Of a DNA stretch of 14,456 nt, positions 1 through 6,700 are shown piece by piece; positions within the stretch are counted from its first letter, which is position 1; every line of letters begins with the position of its first letter. This DNA comes from DATDOY01 sp035293045 (GTDB lineage: Bacteria > Actinomycetota > Acidimicrobiia > IMCC26256 > JACPCJ01): assembly GCA_035293045.1 (NCBI GenBank), contig DATDOY010000149.1:1-14456 (forward strand), read 5' to 3'. The notes beneath the pieces were generated by a model, which saw only the letters and a list, made by a program, of their open reading frames with translations, ran no database searches and was not told where the DNA came from. A program made the position numbers and the translations under genes.

Positions 1-55
1 GCTCCCCCGGAGCCGATTCCCAGCCAAGAACGGGGGCTTGTAGCCTCCGCGTCGT
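1..55. other. 5' edge, no assignable gene
   Basis: These bases precede ndk. Two + strand frames are open from the window edge and close here: one at a TAG at 41-43, the other at a TGA at 57-59 that overlaps the ndk ATG as ATGA. Either could be the tail of an upstream gene, but the remaining 13 to 18 codons carry no recognisable motif. No clear Shine-Dalgarno sequence is seen before ndk. A folC-type gene often lies upstream of ndk in actinobacteria, but nothing here proves it. Confidence 0.3.
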
Positions 56-463
56 ATGAGCGAAACGCAGCGGACCCTCGTGTTGTGCAAGCCCGACGCC
101 GTCGAGCGCGGCTTGGTCGGAGAGATCATCGGGCGCTTCGAACGCAAGGGCCTGCGCATCGCCGAGCTCCGGATGCTGACGGTCGACGAGGCGCTGGCGA
201 AACGCCACTACGCCGAGCACGTCGACAAGCCCTTCTTCCCGGAGCTACTGGAGTTCATCACCCGCGGTCCGACGGTGGCGATGGTCGTCGAGGGGATCGA
301 GGCCGTCACCGTCGTGCGCACGATGATGGGTGCCACCAACCCGCGTGAAGCGGCGACGGGCACGATCCGCTCCGACTTCGCCATCGAGGTCACCGAGAAC
401 CTCGTCCATGGTTCGGACTCACCCGAATCCGCCGCCCGGGAGATCGGCATCTTCTTCGGATAG
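56..463 (+). CDS. ndk: Nucleoside diphosphate kinase
   Basis: This cytosolic enzyme moves the gamma phosphate of ATP onto other nucleoside diphosphates through a phosphohistidine, and so balances the NTP and dNTP pools. The 135-residue product has the usual length of a bacterial Ndk. The N-terminal TLVLCKPDAVERG segment carries the conserved Lys12. The NPREAATGTIRSDF segment (about 95-108) binds nucleotide. NLVHGSDSPESA near the C-terminus holds the catalytic His118 in its family context. The ATG at 56 gives the normal N-terminus, although no strong ribosome binding site precedes it. The gene stands alone upstream of the mre operon, as in other actinobacteria, and is followed by a strong hairpin that may define its 3' end. 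No key residue is missing. Confidence 0.98.
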   Translation: MSETQRTLVLCKPDAVERGLVGEIIGRFERKGLRIAELRMLTVDEALAKRHYAEHVDKPFFPELLEFITRGPTVAMVVEGIEAVTVVRTMMGATNPREAATGTIRSDFAIEVTENLVHGSDSPESAAREIGIFFG

Positions 464-499
464 ATCTCTCGGGAGGGGGCGGAGCGCTTCACGGGGGAA

Positions 500-557
500 G
501 ACGCATCGGAGGTGGATGGGGCCCCGCTTGCGGGGAGGTATCCGGCTTCGATGCGTC
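500..557 (+). other. Nested RNA hairpin downstream of ndk
   Basis: The outer stem pairs GACGCATCG (500-508) with CGATGCGTC (549-557), nine perfect base pairs. It can extend inward by three more pairs (509-511 with 546-548, one of them G-U). A middle stem pairs GGAT (514-517) with ATCC (540-543). The apex pairs CCCCG (522-526) with CGGGG (531-535) around a CTTG loop, the stable CUUG tetraloop closed by G-C. No T-run follows, so it is not a classic intrinsic terminator. It may protect the 3' end of ndk mRNA or belong to a small RNA; which one is unknown. Confidence 0.5.
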
Positions 558-742
558 GCAGACCCTGGAACCCGACTTCGCGCCGCCGCCGTCCGCTTTC
601 GTGTGCACTTGGCGTCGTGATCGCGTCCGATTCGTCGGAATCCAACGACGGAAACTGCACAAGGAAACGCTCCGGGGCCCTCGGAGTGGCCACGGGTTGA
701 CGCGGATCGCAGTCACGCTGCCACGCTCCGTCGACGCACGGC

Positions 743-780
743 TGGACGCCACCCGGGGTTGACCCCTACCCTCGTACACT
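743..780 (+). promoter_or_regulatory. Candidate mreB promoter region
   Basis: TGGACG (743-748) lies 18 bases before TACCCT (767-772), and a second -10-like hexamer TACACT sits at 775-780. A perfect-looking TTGACC (759-764) is also present, but it is only 10 bases from TACACT and so cannot pair with it as a standard -35. Actinobacterial -10 elements often fit TANNNT, which both hexamers do. Any of these would start transcription shortly before the mreB GTG. This is inferred from motif similarity only. Confidence 0.3.
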
Positions 781-783
781 CTC

Positions 784-804
784 ACTCCCGACCGGGAGTT
801 TTTT
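784..804 (+). terminator. Terminator-like hairpin over the mreB ribosome binding site
   Basis: ACTCCC (784-789) pairs perfectly with GGGAGT (794-799) around a GACC loop, and six T residues follow (799-804). This is the layout of an intrinsic terminator, but it ends only three bases before the mreB GTG at 808. Its 3' strand is also the mreB Shine-Dalgarno sequence GGGAG (794-798). It may end read-through from ndk, or it may fold in the mreB leader and hide the ribosome binding site. With only six base pairs its strength is uncertain. Confidence 0.45.
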
Positions 805-807
805 CCT

Positions 808-1848
808 GTGGCGGAATCCGTCTTTTCTTCGTTGGTCGGCCGTGACATGGCCGTCGACCTCGGCACCGCGAACACGCTGGTGTACGTCCGAGGCCGGGGG
901 ATCGTGCTCAACGAGCCATCTGTGGTCGCCGTCAACACCAAAGACGGCGGCCGCCCCCTCGCGGTCGGAATGGAAGCGAAACGGATGATCGGCCGGACGC
1001 CCAGCCACATCCAGGCCATCCGACCGCTGAAGGACGGCGTCATCGCCGACTTCGAGATCTGCGAGAAGATGCTCCGCTACTTCATCCAAAAGGTCCACCA
1101 GAGCCGGTGGGCCAAGCCGCGGATGGTCATCTGTGTCCCGTCGGGGATCACGGGGGTCGAGCAGCGGGCCGTCCAGGAAGCGGCGGAGTACGCCGGGGCG
1201 CGCAAGCCGGCCTACATCATTGAAGAGCCCATGGCCGCGGCCATCGGTGCCGGCCTACCGGTCCACGAACCGGCGGGCAACATGATTGTCGACATCGGCG
1301 GTGGCACAACCGAGGTCGCCGTCATCTCGCTCGGCGGCATCGTCACGAGCCAGTCGATTCGCATCGGTGGCGACGAACTCGACGACGCCATCATCAACTT
1401 CATCAAGAAGGAGTTTTCGCTGGCGCTCGGAGAGCGCACGGCGGAGGAGATCAAGATCGCGCTGGGCTGCGCGTACCCGCTCGAGCAGGAGGTCTACGCC
1501 GAGATCCGTGGCCGCGACCTCGTGACCGGGCTTCCCAAGACCGTCGTGGTCTCGACGGCCGAGATCAGAGAGGCCATCGAGGAGCCGGTGGCCGCCGTCG
1601 TCGACGCCGTCAAGGACACCCTCGACAACACGCCCCCTGAGCTGGCCGCGGACATCATGGAGCGGGGGATCGTCATGACCGGCGGCGGGGCACTGCTGCA
1701 CGGCCTCGACGCCCGCCTCGAGGCCGAGACGGGCATGCCGATCATCATCGCCGAGAACCCGCTGTACTCGGTGGCGATCGGATCCGGGCAGTGCCTCGAG
1801 GAGTTCGAGGCGCTCAAGCAGGTCCTGATTTCCTCGTCGTACTCGTAG
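808..1848 (+). CDS. mreB: Rod shape-determining protein MreB
   Basis: MreB is the bacterial actin that polymerises under the membrane and positions the lateral cell-wall synthesis complex. The 346-residue length is normal. The actin-fold nucleotide motifs are all present: phosphate-1 DLGTANT at 17-23, phosphate-2 VDIGGGTTE at 161-169 and adenosine motif TGGGALL at 291-297. The GTG at 808 is preferred because GGGAG lies nine bases upstream and the resulting short lead-in to GRDMAVDLG fits MreB proteins. The internal ATG at 847 would cut into the first beta strand. It is the first gene of the mreBCD-mrdA-rodA operon. Its translation may be controlled by the hairpin that covers the ribosome binding site. 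Confidence 0.98.
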   Translation: MAESVFSSLVGRDMAVDLGTANTLVYVRGRGIVLNEPSVVAVNTKDGGRPLAVGMEAKRMIGRTPSHIQAIRPLKDGVIADFEICEKMLRYFIQKVHQSRWAKPRMVICVPSGITGVEQRAVQEAAEYAGARKPAYIIEEPMAAAIGAGLPVHEPAGNMIVDIGGGTTEVAVISLGGIVTSQSIRIGGDELDDAIINFIKKEFSLALGERTAEEIKIALGCAYPLEQEVYAEIRGRDLVTGLPKTVVVSTAEIREAIEEPVAAVVDAVKDTLDNTPPELAADIMERGIVMTGGGALLHGLDARLEAETGMPIIIAENPLYSVAIGSGQCLEEFEALKQVLISSSYS

Positions 1849-1882
1849 CTACGCACGCAACCACGGGGAGGACACGCGGCCG

Positions 1883-2812
1883 GTGGCCGTCTATCGACGA
1901 AGCCAGCGCCGGACGGTGCTCGTACTGCTGGTGCTGACCTCGATCACGCTCGTCACGCTCGATCTTCGGGGCGGCAGCGACGGGCCCATCGGGTTCGTAC
2001 GCCGCACGGCGCGGGACGCCTTTGCGCCCGTCGAGTCGGGGGCCGACGCCCTCTTTCGACCCCTCGGTGATTTCCTGGACGGGATCTCCCGGTCCGGCTC
2101 GCTGAAATCGGAGAACCGTGCACTGCACAAACGGATCGACGATCTCGAGGGCCAGCTCGCCCGAGCGGGCGGGCTCGATCGCGAGAACGAGGTGCTCCGG
2201 AAGCTGCTCAACCTGCCCTTCGCCGGCGAGATCGAAACGCTCGCAGCGAAGGTCGTCTCGTTCGCTCCGGGCAACTTCGAGTGGACCGCGACCATCGACC
2301 GCGGCTCGCGAGACGGCATTGAAGAAGACATGCCGGTGGTGAGCGGCGAGGGCCTCGTCGGGCGCATCATCGAGGTGAGCGACACTCGAGCGAAGATCCT
2401 CCTCCTCACCGACCCGAGAATGTCGGTCGGCATCCGCCTTGCGGGCGTGTCTGACGAGACCGGCGTGACCACCGGGCTCGCCGGGAAGGACGTCCTGCAG
2501 GTCGACCTGATCGATCCCGACACGCCGGTCGACGAGGAGGAACTCGTCGTCACCTCGGGTCTGCAACAAGCGCGCTTCCCTCCAGGCATTCCGGTGGGCA
2601 CGGTGGTGTCGGTCAGCACGCGGCGGGGAGCGCTGCAAAAGGACTTGCGGGTGCGTCCGCTCGCCGACCTCGAGCGCATCGAGTTCGTCGAGGTGTTGCT
2701 GTGGAAGAACGGTTCGCCCGTGGTCGACGACGCGACGCCCAGCGGTGACGTCGCGGAGACCTCGATCCCCGAGAGCAAACCCGCGGCAGCCGACGGGGCT
2801 GATCGGCCGTGA
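1883..2812 (+). CDS. mreC: Rod shape-determining protein MreC
   Basis: MreC is a bitopic membrane protein that links cytoplasmic MreB to the periplasmic part of PBP2 and activates it. The 309-residue product has a basic N-terminus, one membrane helix (about 11-28) and a coiled coil (about 73-110) rich in Glu, Arg and Leu. The two beta-barrel subdomains follow, with family motifs VVSGEGLVGRI (152-162), TSGLQQARFPPGIPVGTV (224-241) and VRPLADLERIEFVEVL (257-272). The last 30 residues are low-complexity Ala, Ser and Pro. The GTG start at 1883 follows GGGGAGG (1865-1871) with a somewhat long spacing of 11. The stop overlaps the mreD start as GTGA, which implies translational coupling. Confidence 0.95.
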   Translation: MAVYRRSQRRTVLVLLVLTSITLVTLDLRGGSDGPIGFVRRTARDAFAPVESGADALFRPLGDFLDGISRSGSLKSENRALHKRIDDLEGQLARAGGLDRENEVLRKLLNLPFAGEIETLAAKVVSFAPGNFEWTATIDRGSRDGIEEDMPVVSGEGLVGRIIEVSDTRAKILLLTDPRMSVGIRLAGVSDETGVTTGLAGKDVLQVDLIDPDTPVDEEELVVTSGLQQARFPPGIPVGTVVSVSTRRGALQKDLRVRPLADLERIEFVEVLLWKNGSPVVDDATPSGDVAETSIPESKPAAADGADRP

Positions 2813-3327
2813 ACCCCGTCCGCCGCCGCGTCGGCGCCGTCACGTTGTTGATCGTCACCCTGCTCGCGCAGAGTTCGTTCTTTCCACACTTCCGATTCTT
2901 CGGCGTCATGCCCGACGTGCTGATCGTCGCCGTCGCCGCGGTCGCCGCGCGCGAGGGAGCCGAGGTGGGGGCCACGTTCGGCTTCACGGCCGGAGTCCTG
3001 ATCGACCTTTTCCTTGAGGTCCCGCTCGGCCTGTCGGCCCTCAGCTACGCCGTGGTCGGATACGGCGTCGGCACCCTGCACACGGGAATCATGCGTTCGA
3101 CGTGGTGGATCGGGCCGCTCCTCGGAGGGACGGCTTCGATCGCGGCGGGGAGCCTCTTCGTGCTCGTCGGCATCATCCTCGGTCAGGACCACCTCCTTTC
3201 GCTGCGGAGTTTCACGGTGATCCCCACGCGCGCCATCTACGACGGGGTCGTCGCCCTCCTCGTCTTCCCCCTCACCGCACAACTCCTCGGCCCGGCCGAG
3301 GACGAGCTTTCGCCCTACGAAGCGTGA
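2809..3327 (+). CDS. mreD: Rod shape-determining protein MreD
   Basis: MreD is an integral membrane subunit of the elongasome that works with MreC to regulate PBP2/RodA. The 172-residue product is strongly hydrophobic, with about five or six membrane segments (for example near 10-25, 35-48, 55-68, 77-92, 100-125 and 140-160). The MPDVLIV segment near residue 34 and the GATFGFTAGVLIDLF segment near 53-67 match the conserved MreD signature. The GTG start overlaps the mreC stop by GTGA. Sequence conservation in MreD is low, so the call rests on the membrane topology, this signature and its position between mreC and PBP2. Confidence 0.92.
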   Translation: MNPVRRRVGAVTLLIVTLLAQSSFFPHFRFFGVMPDVLIVAVAAVAAREGAEVGATFGFTAGVLIDLFLEVPLGLSALSYAVVGYGVGTLHTGIMRSTWWIGPLLGGTASIAAGSLFVLVGIILGQDHLLSLRSFTVIPTRAIYDGVVALLVFPLTAQLLGPAEDELSPYEA

Positions 3328-3334
3328 CGGATCG

Positions 3335-5320
3335 ATGAACGAGACGAGCCGCATCCGAATCCTCATCGTGGGCGTGATCGTCATCTCGTTGTTCAGCGCG
3401 CTCTTCGCGCGGCTGTGGTACCTCCAAGTCATCTCGTACGAGAAGTTCGAAGTCGCGGCCGAGGGAAACCGCATCCGCTTCGTCCCGCGTGAGGCGCCGC
3501 GAGGGCGCATTCTCGACCGGCGCGGTCGCATCCTCGTCGACAACCGCACCGCGAACGTCGTCGCCGTCAGTCGCTCGCTGGTCGGGGACGAGCGCGACCG
3601 CGTCGTCGCCGAACTCTCGCAGTTGCTCCGCCTCTCGGTCGCCGAGATCGAGGATCGCCTCGAAGACTTCCGTTACGCCGACTTCCGTCCCATCCCGGTG
3701 GCCACGGAAGTCGACGAGGCGACGCTGGTGGCGATCCGCGAGCGCGAAGACCGACTTCCTGGCGTCGAGGCGATCCAGTCTCCCGTGCGCGTCTATCCCC
3801 ATGGCTATCTCGGCGCCCACGTCCTCGGTTACGTCGGAGAGATCAACGACCAGGAGCTCGAGGAGCGCGAGGACGAGGGATACGAGCTCGGCAACACGAT
3901 CGGCAAAGTCGGCGTCGAGCGCGCGTACGAAACCGATCTGCGGGGGACGCCCGGCGTCGAGCGCTACGAAGTCGACCGGTCGGGCCAGGTCGTGCGCGAG
4001 CTCGGAGAGGAGGAGTCGCAGCAGGGCGACGACATCCAGTTGGCGCTCGACCTCGACGTCCAACGGTCGGCCGAGATCGCGCTCGAGTCGTTCGTGCAAC
4101 TCGCTCGCGGCCAGGGAAAGCCCGCCACCGGCGGCGCCGTCGTCGCCCTCGACGTGACCACGGGCGGCGTGGTGGCGATGGCGTCGTACCCCACGTTCGA
4201 GCCGTCGGGCTTCGTCCACGGCATCAGCAACGAGACGTGGGAGCGGCTCAATCGACCGGACTGCAACCTCCCGCTCAACAACCGCGCCATCCAGGGCCTC
4301 TACCCACCGGGCTCGACCTTCAAGATCGTGACGTCGCTCGCCGGCCTGCGCACCGGGATGATCACGCCGGAGACGACCATCGTCGACCAAGGGTCGATCG
4401 AGATCGGCGACCGGCAGTTCCGCAACGCCGGTGGGAAGTCCTACGGGCGCGTCGCCCTGCCCCGCGCCCTCACGGTGTCGAGTGACGTCTACTTCTATTC
4501 GCTCGCCAAGGCGATCGACGACCTGTCCGTCGGCCAGGAGGAAGAGATCCAGAACGTCGCCCGCCTCCTCGGCTTTGGGGAACCGACCGGGATCGAGTTG
4601 CCGTTCGAGCAGGACGGACGCGTGCCGGACCGCGAGTGGAAGCGCAGCGTCCACGCCGCCAATCCCGACGCATTTCCCGAGGGGAACTGGTTCACCGGCG
4701 ACACCGTCAACATCGGCATCGGCCAGGGTGACCTCCTCGCGACTCCGCTCCAAGTGGCCACGGCGTACGCCACCCTCGCCAACGGTGGGTTCGAGTACGA
4801 GCCGCACCTCGGCGCACGGGTCATCGACCGGTTCGGCGCCGTGCTCCGGGAGGTGGATCCCGAGGTCATCAGCGAGGTGCCGATCGACCCGGCGTGGCAG
4901 AGCGCGATCCTCGGCGGCCTGCGGGGCACCGTCGCCCACCAGGAGGGCACCGCGTTCAACGCCTTCCAGGGCTACCGGGGCCCGGCGGTCGCGGCCAAGA
5001 CCGGCACCTCGCAGATCCGGGGTCGCGAGGACACGTCGCTCTTCGTCGGGATGTTCCCGGCCGACGCGCCGAAATACGTGGTGGTCGCCGTCGTGGAGGA
5101 GGGGGGTGCCGGGGCCGACATCGCCGCGCCGATCGTCCGGCACGTGATCGAGACGATTGTCTCGACCGAAGGCGATCCGCAGCTTCCGCCGATCGGCACG
5201 GTGATCGCACCGCTCGGGTCCACGAGTGCGCCCGTTCCCGAGCAGGGGGCGACGGCCGAGCCCGTACCCGACGGACTCGTCCCCGATGAGACGGCGGCGG
5301 CGGGGTGCGCCGGGCCATGA
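3335..5320 (+). CDS. mrdA: Penicillin-binding protein 2, elongasome transpeptidase
   Basis: This class B PBP crosslinks peptidoglycan stem peptides during side-wall growth, as partner of RodA. The 661-residue product has an N-terminal membrane anchor (about 7-32). The PBP dimerisation domain opens with APRGRILDRRGRILVDNR. The transpeptidase domain carries STFK at 327-330 with nucleophile Ser327 and Lys330, SSD at 382-384 and KTGTS at 555-559. SxD in place of SxN is common in PBP2-type proteins. The roughly 45 C-terminal residues are Ala, Pro, Glu and Thr-rich and probably disordered. It starts seven bases after the mreD stop with only a weak GACGG upstream, so translation is probably coupled. 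Its stop overlaps the rodA ATG. Confidence 0.97.
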   Translation: MNETSRIRILIVGVIVISLFSALFARLWYLQVISYEKFEVAAEGNRIRFVPREAPRGRILDRRGRILVDNRTANVVAVSRSLVGDERDRVVAELSQLLRLSVAEIEDRLEDFRYADFRPIPVATEVDEATLVAIREREDRLPGVEAIQSPVRVYPHGYLGAHVLGYVGEINDQELEEREDEGYELGNTIGKVGVERAYETDLRGTPGVERYEVDRSGQVVRELGEEESQQGDDIQLALDLDVQRSAEIALESFVQLARGQGKPATGGAVVALDVTTGGVVAMASYPTFEPSGFVHGISNETWERLNRPDCNLPLNNRAIQGLYPPGSTFKIVTSLAGLRTGMITPETTIVDQGSIEIGDRQFRNAGGKSYGRVALPRALTVSSDVYFYSLAKAIDDLSVGQEEEIQNVARLLGFGEPTGIELPFEQDGRVPDREWKRSVHAANPDAFPEGNWFTGDTVNIGIGQGDLLATPLQVATAYATLANGGFEYEPHLGARVIDRFGAVLREVDPEVISEVPIDPAWQSAILGGLRGTVAHQEGTAFNAFQGYRGPAVAAKTGTSQIRGREDTSLFVGMFPADAPKYVVVAVVEEGGAGADIAAPIVRHVIETIVSTEGDPQLPPIGTVIAPLGSTSAPVPEQGATAEPVPDGLVPDETAAAGCAGP

Positions 5321-6447
5321 CCGTCAGCTCCGTCCCCACGCGCCGCCACAACCCCATCGTGTTCGCGGACTGGATCCTCGTCGGCGCGTCGCTGCTGTTG
5401 TCGATCATCGGCCTCGTGATGGTCTATTCGTCGACCCAGCACCGCCTGGCGTTCCAGGGTGAAGACGCGAACTACTTCCTCGTCCGTCAAGCGAGCTTCC
5501 TCGTGCTCGGCCTCGCGTTGATGGCGTTGATGATCTACGTCGACTACCGGGTCCTTCGCGACCTCTCCCCGGTGATCTATGCCGCAGCCATCGGCGTGTT
5601 GTTCCTCGTGCTGTCGCCCCTCGGGACGGCAACTCGCGGTGCGCAGGCGCGTTTCGATCTCGGCCTGTTGCAGTTCCAGCCGTCGGAGATCAGCAAGATC
5701 GTGCTGATCCTCGCCGTGGCGTCGTTCTGCTACCAGTACCGCGGGGATCTCGACGCGTGGCGGCTCGCCCAGGCGCTGGGGATGGCCGCGGTGCCGATGG
5801 GCCTGATCCTCCTCCAGCCCGACCTCGGCACCGCGATCGTCATCGCGGCCACGCTGCTCGGAATCCTGCTCGTGGCGGGGGCGCGTCCGCGGCACCTCGG
5901 CGTGATCCTGCTCTTCGGTGCGACTTCGCTCGTCGGCGTGGTGGCGGTTGGAGCGCTCGAGGACTATCAGGTCGATCGTTTGACGAGTTTCGTCGACCAG
6001 TCATCCGACCTCCAGACCTCGCGCTACAACCTCCAGCAGTCGAAGATTGCGATTGGCTCGGGCGGCGTGTTCGGCAAGGGCCTCGGCAACGGCAGCCAGA
6101 CCGGCCTGTCCTTCGTTCCCGAGCAGCACACCGACTTCATCTTCACTGCGGTGGGTGAGGAGTTGGGCTTCGTGGGCTCGTCGCTCATCCTCGCCTTGTT
6201 CGGGGTGGTGGTGTGGCGAACCTGGCGGATCGCCCAGCTGGCGAAGGATCCGTTCGGCACGCTGGCGGCGACCGGCGTTCTCGTCATGATCGCCTTCCAG
6301 GTGTTCCAGAACGTCGGGATGTCGATGGGCATCATGCCGATCACGGGCATCCCGCTGCCGTTCCTCTCGTATGGTGGGTCTTCCATGCTCGCCTCGCTTG
6401 CCGGAATCGGCCTCGTCGTCAACATCGGCATGCGGAGATATACGTGA
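5317..6447 (+). CDS. rodA: SEDS peptidoglycan glycosyltransferase RodA
   Basis: RodA polymerises lipid II into glycan strands in complex with PBP2. The 376-residue product has about ten membrane helices. It carries the SEDS landmarks FQPSEISKI (near 120-128), PDLGTAIV (near 168-175), the extracellular PEQHTDFIF loop with the essential Asp at 273, GEELGFVGS (near 280-288) and GIPLPFLSYGGSS near the C-terminus. I chose ATG 5317, which overlaps the mrdA stop as ATGA; an in-frame GTG at 5305 would add four residues. One oddity lies just before FQPSE: where SEDS proteins usually have a Trp in a GAxRW type segment, this protein reads AQARFDLG, with Arg or Phe there. It is the last gene of the elongasome operon. 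Confidence 0.96.
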   Translation: MTVSSVPTRRHNPIVFADWILVGASLLLSIIGLVMVYSSTQHRLAFQGEDANYFLVRQASFLVLGLALMALMIYVDYRVLRDLSPVIYAAAIGVLFLVLSPLGTATRGAQARFDLGLLQFQPSEISKIVLILAVASFCYQYRGDLDAWRLAQALGMAAVPMGLILLQPDLGTAIVIAATLLGILLVAGARPRHLGVILLFGATSLVGVVAVGALEDYQVDRLTSFVDQSSDLQTSRYNLQQSKIAIGSGGVFGKGLGNGSQTGLSFVPEQHTDFIFTAVGEELGFVGSSLILALFGVVVWRTWRIAQLAKDPFGTLAATGVLVMIAFQVFQNVGMSMGIMPITGIPLPFLSYGGSSMLASLAGIGLVVNIGMRRYT

Positions 6448-6700
6448 TGGCCGGAGTGTTCGATCGACGTCCGCGGCAATCGATCGCTGTGCGTGTGGCC
6501 TTCGTGGACCACTCGGCCCCGGCACGCCGGGCCTTCTGTGCGTGTTTCGCCGGTCCGAGCGCTGCCGGCACTCACACTGGCCTTCGTCTCGCGCCAAGTT
6601 CGCCGGTCGCCCTGTGTGAGTGCCGGCGGTCGCGCTCCGACCGGTCGCCGAAACACGCACAGCGACCAGTTGCCGTCAGCGTCGACTGCACATTGAGCGC
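6448..6700. other. rodA-radical SAM intergenic region
   Basis: This 253-base gap has no coding sequence that I can support; the open frame running in from 6620 is only an upstream extension of the radical SAM gene. The gap is filled by a long imperfect inverted repeat (6536-6662), an extra copy of the repeat end at 6484-6496, a direct repeat TGGCCTTCGT (6496-6505 and 6578-6587) and a small GC hairpin at 6515-6533 that could end the rodA transcript but lacks a T-run. TTGCCG at 6670-6675 resembles a -35 hexamer, but no good -10 is found at the right distance. Confidence 0.6.
6536..6662. repeat. Long imperfect inverted repeat (127 bases)
   Basis: The left arm (6536-6577) pairs with the right arm (6614-6662). 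The outer 14 bases CTGTGCGTGTTTCG (6536-6549) match CGAAACACGCACAG (6649-6662) perfectly. The inner 14 bases GCCGGCACTCACAC (6564-6577) match GTGTGAGTGCCGGC (6614-6627) perfectly. The middle 14 bases pair at 12 positions with 6631-6644, and the right arm has bulges of three and four bases. The loop is 36 bases. The terminal motif occurs again at 6484-6496 as TCGCTGTGCGTGT, the exact complement of 6653-6665. The shape suggests a palindromic intergenic repeat or small non-autonomous element, but no transposase or clear target-site duplication is seen. Confidence 0.7.

Larger units (their letters stand above)
464..807. other. ndk-mreB intergenic region with structured elements
   Basis: This 344-base gap has no convincing coding sequence; the short open frames in it are spill-over from ndk or have no motif. 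It holds a nested hairpin at 500-557, a small stem-loop at 633-650 (CGTCG/CGACG), a further stem-loop at 668-688 (CGCTCCG/CGGAGTG with one G-T pair), candidate promoter hexamers at 743-780 and a terminator-like hairpin at 784-804. The amount of structure suggests an untranslated leader or a small RNA rather than inert spacer. Confidence 0.6.

Noticed and set aside
759..780. TTGACC with TACACT as a sigma-70 type promoter
   Set aside because: The spacing is only 10 bases, too short for a -35/-10 pair. Other pairings were listed with low confidence instead.
1891..3549. 552-codon open frame on the - strand
   Set aside because: It spans the opposite strand of mreC and mreD and is Ser/Arg-rich without domain signals. 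It is a composition artefact.
4478..4486. SSD in place of the SxN motif of PBP2 as a defect
   Set aside because: SxD is known in PBP2-type elongation transpeptidases, so this is a normal variant.
3272..5143. 623-codon open frame on the - strand
   Set aside because: It is antisense to PBP2, which has all its catalytic motifs. The predicted product is a Asp, Arg and Val-rich shadow without a family match.
6620..6700. Upstream extension of the radical SAM frame
   Set aside because: It translates through the right arm of the inverted repeat and has no resemblance to the family, whose N-terminus fits ATG 6701.
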